Assembly (NCBI RefSeq): GCF_036245475.1
Contig: NZ_BTPM01000001.1
Location: 3,224,001 to 3,288,000 of the forward strand
Source: Vibrio sp. 10N
GTDB lineage: Bacteria; Pseudomonadota; Gammaproteobacteria; Enterobacterales; Vibrionaceae
Direction: 5' to 3'
Length of the DNA: 64,000 nucleotides
Below, one piece after another: positions 54,176 through 62,140 of this stretch (the stretch's first letter is position 1; each line of letters opens with the position of its first letter). Both the position numbers and the translations under genes were made by a program. The notes under the pieces were generated by a model. It saw only the letters and a program-made list of their open reading frames with translations. It was not told the DNA's origin and ran no database searches.

Positions 54176-55907
54176 ACTCTTTCTTTACCTCAACAATCTC
54201 TCTATCCCACTTGTTTTTCTGACGAATACCGTTTGCGATTGTTAATTTAAACTTCCAGTCTCCGCTATCCACTAAGTTTTGTGATAGTCTTTCTAAGTGA
54301 ACTAATCTTTCATTTGGGTTTAAGTATACTTTTTTACCTGAAGACGTTATTTTTAGGCACAAATCAGAGTCTTCAAAGTCCCCAATTGCGTAGCCTTCAT
54401 CAAAGCCATTTACCGACTCATATAAAGATCGTTTAATCAACATACAAGCTCCTGTAACAGCTTCTACGGCTCTAACTTCACCATCTCCCATTAAGTGAAT
54501 AGGCATGCCTTTATTTGGATGATAATTCATCCAAATATTAGGGTAATAGGGGTCTTTAGCGAATTCCATTCCCAAGTGTTGAATGGTGTCGTCTTCGTAA
54601 AGCAAACACGCTCCAAGGATACCGCAATCAGATTTTTCGTTATATGTATTGACGAGCCTTGTTACCCAGCCTTCACTGGTTGGCATAATATCAGAGTTTA
54701 ATGCAAGAACGAACTCTCCTTTAGCGAAGCTCGCTCCTAAATTATTTGCTCCAGAAAACCCTAAATTGACGTTTGAGTAAACTATTGAAAATGGTACAAA
54801 AAAAGTATTAAATACACCTTCCGCACAAATCATGAACTCTCTTTCAATGCTTGGGTCATCCAAAACATAGATTATTTCATGATTTTTAAAGTCGTGATCT
54901 TGACTGAAGGCCAATAGCTGATGCTGTATAAAGTCATATCGACCATAAATAGGAATAATAAGTGAAACCAATGGCTTATAATTCACCTCACCAAAAATAG
55001 TTTGGTGTTTATTTGCATTAGATTTTTTCTTCTTATCCTCAGCATTCCAAATGGTGGCTATCGAATTGAGGACTTTCTTATATCCCGAATTAATGAACCC
55101 CTTGTCATATATGTCAATATACTTAAGCTGCATCTTCAATAATTCACTAGCCGAATATTCCCTTTGCGATTGCATTACAGGGTAGATGATGTCATTTCCG
55201 TCAAGAGTTTCTATTTTAACTACAACGCCATTATTAATAATATTGAGCTTTGATATTGTCAAAAACCCAGATTTAATCCTCATTTCAGTTGGGCTGCATT
55301 TTTCCGCCACATCACTACGATAAAATCGTGTTAATTCTTCACTAATGTCCTGCGACTCTCCAAATGCATTGACCAAGCATACTTTGGTAACATTGTCAGA
55401 TAAAACCCAACCTTCAATGACAACAAAATTATTTTGGTCAACCTCACAAATATCCATATAAAACTTAGTGTTAACTTTAGCACTAGTAGCATCAAATAGA
55501 TTGACTTTAGATAAAAATTCCGTTCTTTCACTACCAAGCAAATTAAGAATATCATCAGGTTTGGAACGATAAACTTCGTTAGATATCGTCAATGGTAATT
55601 TCTGATCGTGAAGCATGAGACTGAGATCATTTAGATCCCCTCCTCTTCTATCAATCACTGTTATGAAACCACTGCAGTAGTTGTTCTCATCTAAATTCAA
55701 CTCTTCAACAACATCGAGCCGAGAGACAAACTTAGTATGTTGAGCCAATTCAACGTCATTAGAGTACCACCTTAACGCTTCAACTTTCTCGTCAGTGACA
55801 AACCATCCTGAGACAAACACGGCAACACTTGTTTGGTGAATACTATCCAGATGAAACCTTACCTCTCTCTGGGGCTTTTCTTCTATTATCTGCACCGTTC
55901 TTTCCAT
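54168..55907 (-). CDS. Glycosyltransferase family 2 with N-terminal GW-like modules
   Basis: In this 579-residue protein, residues 10-250 hold two divergent GW-like modules ('VAVFVSGWFVTDEKVEALRW' with 'SRLDVVEELNLDENNYCSGF'; 'FVVIEGWVLSDNVTKVCLVN' with 'YRSDVAEKC'). The GT-A domain (305-560) has 'PLVSLIIPIYGRYDFIQHQL', 'GFSGANNLGASFAKGEFVLA', 'LNSDIMP' and 'DSDLCLKI'. It is first in the - strand operon; the Shine-Dalgarno is weak. Donor unknown. Confidence 0.85.
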   Translation of the reverse strand: MERTVQIIEEKPQREVRFHLDSIHQTSVAVFVSGWFVTDEKVEALRWYSNDVELAQHTKFVSRLDVVEELNLDENNYCSGFITVIDRRGGDLNDLSLMLHDQKLPLTISNEVYRSKPDDILNLLGSERTEFLSKVNLFDATSAKVNTKFYMDICEVDQNNFVVIEGWVLSDNVTKVCLVNAFGESQDISEELTRFYRSDVAEKCSPTEMRIKSGFLTISKLNIINNGVVVKIETLDGNDIIYPVMQSQREYSASELLKMQLKYIDIYDKGFINSGYKKVLNSIATIWNAEDKKKKSNANKHQTIFGEVNYKPLVSLIIPIYGRYDFIQHQLLAFSQDHDFKNHEIIYVLDDPSIEREFMICAEGVFNTFFVPFSIVYSNVNLGFSGANNLGASFAKGEFVLALNSDIMPTSEGWVTRLVNTYNEKSDCGILGACLLYEDDTIQHLGMEFAKDPYYPNIWMNYHPNKGMPIHLMGDGEVRAVEAVTGACMLIKRSLYESVNGFDEGYAIGDFEDSDLCLKITSSGKKVYLNPNERLVHLERLSQNLVDSGDWKFKLTIANGIRQKNKWDREIVEVKKEYA

Positions 55908-56029
55908 GTACTGTATAACCTTGGTTTAGTGTATCAAACTTCGCATCTCTATCAAAACAAGGGATGCGTCAACTTCCATGCAATCCAGGTAGTTTGACTA
56001 AGGTGTTTGCGAGCTTTTCAAAGCAAACA

Positions 56030-56057
56030 AAAAAGCCCAGAACACACTGGGCTTTTT
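56030..56057 (-). terminator. Terminator of the RCC1/FG-GAP gene
   Basis: AAAAGCCCAG/CTGGGCTTTT with a 6-base loop lies 27 bases after the stop at 56084. On the - strand it is followed by TTTTTTGTTTG, a standard Rho-independent terminator. Confidence 0.9.
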
Positions 56058-56083
56058 GTCATTATTTTAGCAATACTTTTTAG

Positions 56084-59000
56084 CTACATTTGAACAGCTT
56101 TTTGGTTGTGTAAGACAGTGCGGCCATCAGCACCACTGACCCCTAAGACCTTTGTAGCAAGAGCGGTTTGGCTTTCCCCTATGATGATTAAATCCTGAAC
56201 GCCGTCTCCGTTTAGATCACCAGTATTGATTGTGACATCCTCCCAAGTATCAGGCAGAGTCGTACTTGAAACTGTCGAACCTGTTGAGCTTCCACGAATC
56301 GATAATTGAAGTATACCGGTCTTTGAATCTCGACCAACAAGTACGATTTCGGCAAGCCCATCACCATCTAGGTCAGCAATTTGCTCAATATGCACTTCAC
56401 TCCATAGCTTCTTCCAAGATAGGTTCTGCAATCTAGAGTTATCGCGACTTGACGTAATCAACATTTTATATTTGGCATCGGTACCCTCTCCAGACTCACC
56501 AAATAGAGCGAGTTCATTCAAGCCATCGCCATCTCTATCATTTACAAATACAAGACGTACATGCTTTAGATCTCCTGGCCAAGCAGTTTTACCCGCAAAA
56601 CCTAAACGAGAGTGTCCATGTTTCGCTACCATCTGATAGCGCCCATCATCACTGCGCTTCGCAAACAGCCCCACATCTCTCGTGCCGTCACCATTAAGGT
56701 CTTGAAGTAGAGTCGCTGTACCCTTGCTCCACACCGAGTTCCAGTTGTACACCTCTAGTCGTGATGTATTGCTACCATCAAGAACAAACAGCTGTGCTTT
56801 ACCGTTGCTCTTCCTGTTGCCGAATAGCGCGATCTCAGGTACGCCATCATCGTTTCGGTCATCTAAGGCAAATAATTGGACATCTTTCCAAAGATCAACC
56901 CATTTGTATGTGTTAATGATACCTTTGTCATCACTACTTCGAACAATAAGCTGGTTTGTTGAATTTAGCTTATGTTTACCTGCAATAGCATAGTCAGCCT
57001 GGCCATCGAGATTAAGATCCGGAACTTGGCGGAATTCAACGTCATTGAGCGTATTGCTCCAATTCCACATACCCAGTAACTTCATAGAAGAAGACACTTC
57101 TATTACAGCCAGAACATACCTACCCTTCACTTTATCAAAGCCAAAGACTCCTGCTTCTGCAACCCCATCATTGTTTCTATCTTCTAACTCAATCAGAGTA
57201 GGATTCTGCAAGGAAAGTTCTAGAACAGTTTTATGAACTCCATTTGAGCTAGACCAAATAACAGTGACCGTATCATTGCTCGATGCATCAAGCGCCAACA
57301 CTTCCGACTTACCATCCTTGTTCACATCACCCCAAACTTTCGCTTGTACGTAATCTTCAACAAAGTCCTTCGAATCAAGCGGATTGGTGCCATTGTTTAG
57401 CTCGTCAAAGTCACTAACACCGTCACCATCACTGTCGCTGTTAGACAGGCTCGTACCCAACACATATTCCATTAGGTTTGACAGGCCATCGCCATCAGCG
57501 TCATTGAGAGCATCAGTTGCATCGAGTGGATCTAGATTGTTATCGATCTCAAACTTATCAGGAATACCATCACCATCGGTATCGTCTGAGCGCGGATCTG
57601 TACCAGTGAAGAACTCTTCTAGGTTTGTCAGTCCATCGTTGTCGATGTCTTGATTAGCGTCTGCAGCATTGTATGGATCGAGCCCGTGGCTGTATTCCCA
57701 AGCATCGGTTAGACCATCACCATCACTGTCTAGACCATCTAGGTCGATTGGCATGACGATGTCACTCAACCAAACGGTATCTTCGTTCTCGTTGGTTTCA
57801 TCATCTTTGATGTAATGCCAGCTGACCGTATGCTGACCCTGTTCAATATCCACAACAAACTGAGTCCAGCCATTGACACCGGAGAGCTCAGTAGTTTCCA
57901 CTTTTGTACCATCGACTTTGAGGTAAAGCTTATCGTACTTTTTCTCTGTCGAGGCCTTTGCCCAGTAGACGATAGAACCATTGTGGAATTTAGAGGTTAG
58001 CGTGAGTGTGTCTTCACCACCATCGGCATGCGTGGTTGACTTAACGGCATGGCCATTTCTTGAATCCACACCAGACGTCACCGCCCAACCTTGGGAAGCG
58101 AAGCTAACGATGTCTTTATCATCCGCAAATGTGAATAAGCGATACTTATCACGAGTCGGGACAGACTGCGCGTTGTTATCAAAGCTTTGAGCTTGATACT
58201 CAACAAACAGAGGGTAGCCATCGTTGTCACGATCCACCAGGCCATTATCAGGTAAGTTAGGATCAGTGCCATTGAGCAGTTCGTATTCGTCGCTCAGGCC
58301 GTCATTATCGTCATCTGTATCTTCGTTATCGCCGATGCCATCGTAGTCGGCGTCGAAGTTTTCTTTAGGGTTAGCTGGGAAAGCATCTGCGCCATCGGCA
58401 ATACCATCACCATCACGGTCGTAGTAGGACCACTGCGTTGGGGTTAAATAATTCGCATAACTGAGCCATACGCTATCATTGGTTACAGTTCGACCCCACA
58501 TATACAATTCATTGGTATCAAGTCGTGTTCCTACTGTAAAGTTATCTCCAGCAGATACTTCTTGCCAAAGGCCCTCAACAGCTTGCGGCTTAGACTGATC
58601 GTTCTGATGACCAAGACCTAATTCACCGTAATCATTGTCACCCCAAGCATACAAAACGCCACTTGTCTTGATCGCAAAAGAGCTGTAGCGACTTACAGCA
58701 ACCTTACTCCAATCTGATTTCGTCCCCACTCTTGTTGGCAACACAATATTATCAGTAGTATCACTGCTTACTTGATTGTGGCCATTGAGGCCCCAGCCCC
58801 AGAGGCTTCCATCTTTTTTTATAGCCAGCATATGTGAGCTATGAGCAGTGTCTGCAATAGCGACCCAATCGCCGCCAGCATTAAGCGGCGTTGGCGTAGA
58901 TATCGTACTTGAAGTATTGCCGAGTCCTAATTGTCCATAGCCATTGTATCCCCAAGCCCATAGAGAACCATCCGATTTACGTGCGATGGTGCTATTTAAG

Positions 59001-60640
59001 AAGGCGGAAACTTCGACCCAAGTATTATCATCTCCTATCTGAACAAAATCATCGGAGTAGGCGTTATACCCATAATTACCATCACCAAGTTGACCATAGC
59101 GGTTGTAACCTCTCGCCCACAATGTACCATCACTTTTGATTCCGACAGCATGGTAAGTACCAACACTTATCGCCTGCCAAGTATCATCATTGATCGGGTA
59201 TGGCGTATTTAAATAACTAACTTCTTCTGCGGTCAGCAAATTATAACTATTGTCGCCCCACCCCCAGAGACGGCCATCGCTGTTAATGGCCATTGTAGTA
59301 TATACACCAGAGGAAACGTCAATCCATTGACTTAAGGATGGACGTGATGGTGTAGCTTTGTGCACATCATCATTGATACCTAAAAGGTAGGAACTTCCTT
59401 GCCCTCCGCCCCAGAGCACACCACTTGCATCGAGTACGTAATAGTGATGCCTACCCGCGCTTAACGCTTTACCCGCATAGCTTACTTGATAAGAAGGTGT
59501 TACGAATACAGAACTGGAATATGTCGCACCTAATGCGAAATGGCCACTGCTATCTGAACCTGTTGCCCACAGAACACCTTTTTCATCAATCACATAAGTA
59601 GAGTAGATGTCTGCCAAGACCTTATTGGCTGTCGCAGTAAAATCAACCTTCTCGGGTTTATATAATGTGGAAGTATTGTTTCGCCCCAACTGCCCAGACG
59701 AGTTGTAACCCCAGGTCCAAACCGAGCCATCGTTTTTGGTTGCAATGACATGATCATCGTAGGCAGAAACACTCTTCCAATCTGTTGAATCATCGATTTT
59801 TGTCAAGCTATTGGTTTGACGCACATCGTCACCGAGACCCAGTGCACCTAAATAACTATAGCCGTGAGAATAGATCTGCCCCAATTCATCAATAAGGATG
59901 ACAAAGTCATCACCAACGGCAATATCAACCCAAGCATGATTGCTCGCCATCTCGAGCGGATTTAGTGAGTTGCGAAGAGCAGTGTCCCCTGTTGTAAACA
60001 AACGGCCATCTGCAGTAAGAATCAAGGTTGCACTTCCGTAATTAACAACCTTTTGAACGGTTTCGTTTGGCAATAGCGCGACAGGGGCGCACTGGTCTGT
60101 TGAAGACCCGGTGCCTAAACGACCATTGCTACCTTCACCCCAAACCCAGAGTTTACCGCTATCAGTAATAGCAAAAACTGAGTCGTCATTGGCGTACACG
60201 CTAGACCAAGTCTGGTTACTGTCCACCAACATAGGGGTGTTCACCGTATCTTCGGACAATCCTGTCCCTCTGCCTAGGTCACAATGCTCACTATCGGTCC
60301 ACCAGTCGGACTCGTAGTGCCCTGTCCAAGAATAGAGATCGCCACTCTCTGAAATCGCAAACGAGCTATCCTGCGTAACAGCAATATCTTTCCATTTAGT
60401 GACATCTGGTACTAAGTTACTGAGAGAGAGAGGCGTGGTTCTTCCATTTAACTGACTTCCTGTATTCGGAACGAAGTTTTGCTCTGCACCAATCCCAAAT
60501 AACTGCCCCTCACCATCAATCATTAAAGAATGGTTCGACCCGCGATCAATATCTAAGTAAGTCGTTGTGGCCGCAACCGTCTGCCCTGCCAAACCCACGG
60601 CTGACAAACACACGATCGGCACTATTCGCCTTGTTTTCAT
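56084..60640 (-). CDS. Giant secreted RCC1 / TSP3 / 8-repeat FG-GAP protein
   Basis: The 1518-residue protein has a signal peptide ending 'LAGQTVAA'. Residues 30-760 are RCC1-type repeats ('SGKLWVWGEGSNGRLGTGSS', 'DGSVWTWGYNSSGQLGRNN', 'DGSLWAWGYNGYGQLGLGN'), enough for two seven-bladed propellers. A TSP3 stretch (765-825) and a beta-sandwich (830-965; 'SKFHNGSIVYWAKAS') follow, then TSP3 (970-1090; 'DSDGDGVSDFDELNNGTNP') and the shared 8-repeat C-terminal scaffold. It is likely surface or matrix located; ligand unknown. It ends at a good terminator. Confidence 0.84.
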   Translation of the reverse strand: MKTRRIVPIVCLSAVGLAGQTVAATTTYLDIDRGSNHSLMIDGEGQLFGIGAEQNFVPNTGSQLNGRTTPLSLSNLVPDVTKWKDIAVTQDSSFAISESGDLYSWTGHYESDWWTDSEHCDLGRGTGLSEDTVNTPMLVDSNQTWSSVYANDDSVFAITDSGKLWVWGEGSNGRLGTGSSTDQCAPVALLPNETVQKVVNYGSATLILTADGRLFTTGDTALRNSLNPLEMASNHAWVDIAVGDDFVILIDELGQIYSHGYSYLGALGLGDDVRQTNSLTKIDDSTDWKSVSAYDDHVIATKNDGSVWTWGYNSSGQLGRNNTSTLYKPEKVDFTATANKVLADIYSTYVIDEKGVLWATGSDSSGHFALGATYSSSVFVTPSYQVSYAGKALSAGRHHYYVLDASGVLWGGGQGSSYLLGINDDVHKATPSRPSLSQWIDVSSGVYTTMAINSDGRLWGWGDNSYNLLTAEEVSYLNTPYPINDDTWQAISVGTYHAVGIKSDGTLWARGYNRYGQLGDGNYGYNAYSDDFVQIGDDNTWVEVSAFLNSTIARKSDGSLWAWGYNGYGQLGLGNTSSTISTPTPLNAGGDWVAIADTAHSSHMLAIKKDGSLWGWGLNGHNQVSSDTTDNIVLPTRVGTKSDWSKVAVSRYSSFAIKTSGVLYAWGDNDYGELGLGHQNDQSKPQAVEGLWQEVSAGDNFTVGTRLDTNELYMWGRTVTNDSVWLSYANYLTPTQWSYYDRDGDGIADGADAFPANPKENFDADYDGIGDNEDTDDDNDGLSDEYELLNGTDPNLPDNGLVDRDNDGYPLFVEYQAQSFDNNAQSVPTRDKYRLFTFADDKDIVSFASQGWAVTSGVDSRNGHAVKSTTHADGGEDTLTLTSKFHNGSIVYWAKASTEKKYDKLYLKVDGTKVETTELSGVNGWTQFVVDIEQGQHTVSWHYIKDDETNENEDTVWLSDIVMPIDLDGLDSDGDGLTDAWEYSHGLDPYNAADANQDIDNDGLTNLEEFFTGTDPRSDDTDGDGIPDKFEIDNNLDPLDATDALNDADGDGLSNLMEYVLGTSLSNSDSDGDGVSDFDELNNGTNPLDSKDFVEDYVQAKVWGDVNKDGKSEVLALDASSNDTVTVIWSSSNGVHKTVLELSLQNPTLIELEDRNNDGVAEAGVFGFDKVKGRYVLAVIEVSSSMKLLGMWNWSNTLNDVEFRQVPDLNLDGQADYAIAGKHKLNSTNQLIVRSSDDKGIINTYKWVDLWKDVQLFALDDRNDDGVPEIALFGNRKSNGKAQLFVLDGSNTSRLEVYNWNSVWSKGTATLLQDLNGDGTRDVGLFAKRSDDGRYQMVAKHGHSRLGFAGKTAWPGDLKHVRLVFVNDRDGDGLNELALFGESGEGTDAKYKMLITSSRDNSRLQNLSWKKLWSEVHIEQIADLDGDGLAEIVLVGRDSKTGILQLSIRGSSTGSTVSSTTLPDTWEDVTINTGDLNGDGVQDLIIIGESQTALATKVLGVSGADGRTVLHNQKAVQM

Positions 60641-60756
60641 ACCAACTCCATTTTGACGTAAAAATCACAAAATATTGACAATGGTTGATATTGTTACACA
60701 ATGAAACAGGTAGCAGTTACCGTACGGGCATATTGACTGCCGTTATATATAAAATA

Positions 60757-60772
60757 TGTGATTTACATCAAT
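60757..60772. promoter_or_regulatory. CRP-like binding site
   Basis: TGTGATTTACATCAAT matches 10 of the 12 defined bases of the CRP pattern TGTGAT-N4-ATCACA. It is about 117 bases upstream of the - strand RCC1 gene, beside a TATATAA stretch that could serve as its -10. Confidence 0.35.
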
Positions 60773-61052
60773 AATATACAGAATACCTATCTTTTTATAA
60801 AACCCGCCACATCGAGCAGCCCAATGCAAGATAACCACCCAATAAGCACAGCAAATGAAACAAGATTAGTAACATTCTAAGCCTTTCATTAAGCTCTCTA
60901 GTCCCAGCGACTCGCTGGAGATATTGCAGCTGAAAAAGTCATCCTGTATCCTCTATTGTCATATTGAAAATCTATCGTTCCTGTTTTCAATAAACTTACT
61001 CGAAAAACAAAAGACTACGCAAAATGGATGCGTCAATACTGTGAAACCATAG

Positions 61053-61063
61053 GGCGGTAGCGT
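61053..61063 (+). promoter_or_regulatory. ops element (RfaH recruitment), JUMPstart core
   Basis: GGCGGTAGCGT is identical to the 11-base E. coli ops core. It lies 36 bases before ATG 61100 in the same orientation, as expected for a leader element that recruits the antiterminator RfaH to long polysaccharide operons. Confidence 0.85.
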
Positions 61064-61099
61064 TCCCAATCACAGCTTACGGCTAGGACAATGTATTAA

Positions 61100-62140
61100 A
61101 TGGCTATAGAATCACTGCGACAGGTGGGGCAAACCTTCGCCTCTCCTGTACTTACTTTCTTTTCTCAGCAACTCGCTCAGTTTCCCTCCAATCACTACTT
61201 TTTTCTTGCCCGCGAAGGATATTGGCTCGAACAAGCTTACGATACTTATCAGCACGCACGCGGTGTAAAGACAAACTCTCAATATCTACTGGCATCTCGA
61301 GCTTTTCTGTTCAAGTTAGGCCTTATTGAGCCTAAGAGTTATGACATTTCACTCGACTTCTCTTTCTCGGGTAGTCTTTATGAGCTAATGCGCACGCGCT
61401 TTATGCTCAGTGATGTCAGCATCCGTAAACTGTTCGATGAGAAACAACAAACGAAAAGTATCGTATTACCCCACGACTTAGAGAAAATTGCTCAACTGCT
61501 GCAGGAAAAACTTCCACAACTAGAAGCAATCATTGCACCATCAATGAATGCCTACCGTCACTATCTATCAAGCCTTGGTTTTTTCGACCATAAGCAGGTT
61601 CATTTAGTTGATCTTGGTTACAGTGGCAGCATTCAGACACTGCTAAGTCTGCTATTTCATGTCGATTCGGTAGGGCACTACTTAATTGCCTCAAAGCCAG
61701 GTCAACGCACGCATAACGGCAACCAATTAACTATGAAAGGCTACTTAAATGAGGGAAGTAAGCTTGGCGAAGGTTACACGCCATTGGATCGCTCAATGCT
61801 GTTGGAGGCTGTGCTGACAGCTCCAACAGGTCAGTTTCAGGATATTCGTTTTGATGAAACCGGTGAGCAAACCTACCAGTTTTTCTTTGGACGTAAAGTT
61901 CGCTCACAGCATAACTTCCACACGCTGGAAGCGATGATGAAAGCCGCTCTTGAAAGCATCGAGCAACATTCCGTTCTCGATATTTCATTTGAAAAACAAG
62001 AAGTAGAGCAAATTCTCACTTCACACATGAAAAAACAAGGCATGTTCCCGCGCAGTTGCTGGGAAGTATTTTCTCTCGATGATGACATCGCAGGAGAAGG
62101 CACACTGGACGCATTAGATTTTTGGGGACTAAAACGATGA
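61100..62140 (+). CDS. Stand-alone HAD-associated C-terminal domain protein
   Basis: The 346-residue protein contains 'NHYFFLAREGYWLEQAYDTY', 'LLASRAFLFKLGL', 'VHLVDLGYSGSIQTLLSLLF' and 'EAVLTAPTGQFQDIRFDETG', the pattern of the region that follows a HAD phosphatase domain in COG5610-type glycan-locus proteins. The HAD catalytic 'DxD' half is absent here, yet the next gene carries such a HAD domain. It is the first gene after the ops element. Its stop overlaps the next start (ATGA). Confidence 0.68.
   Translation: MAIESLRQVGQTFASPVLTFFSQQLAQFPSNHYFFLAREGYWLEQAYDTYQHARGVKTNSQYLLASRAFLFKLGLIEPKSYDISLDFSFSGSLYELMRTRFMLSDVSIRKLFDEKQQTKSIVLPHDLEKIAQLLQEKLPQLEAIIAPSMNAYRHYLSSLGFFDHKQVHLVDLGYSGSIQTLLSLLFHVDSVGHYLIASKPGQRTHNGNQLTMKGYLNEGSKLGEGYTPLDRSMLLEAVLTAPTGQFQDIRFDETGEQTYQFFFGRKVRSQHNFHTLEAMMKAALESIEQHSVLDISFEKQEVEQILTSHMKKQGMFPRSCWEVFSLDDDIAGEGTLDALDFWGLKR

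Larger units (their letters stand above)
60641..61099. other. 459-bp divergent intergenic region with regulatory elements
   Basis: This AT-rich spacer between the RCC1 gene and the HAD-domain gene holds a CRP-like site (60757-60772) toward the RCC1 side and a perfect ops element (61053-61063) toward the + strand operon. A weak -35-like TTGAAA lies at 60964-60969 with no convincing -10. No small gene is evident. Confidence 0.6.

Noticed and set aside
60964..60992. Sigma-70 promoter for the 61100 operon
   Set aside because: TTGAAA is present but the hexamer at 17-base spacing (TCAATA) is a poor -10, so no promoter is called.
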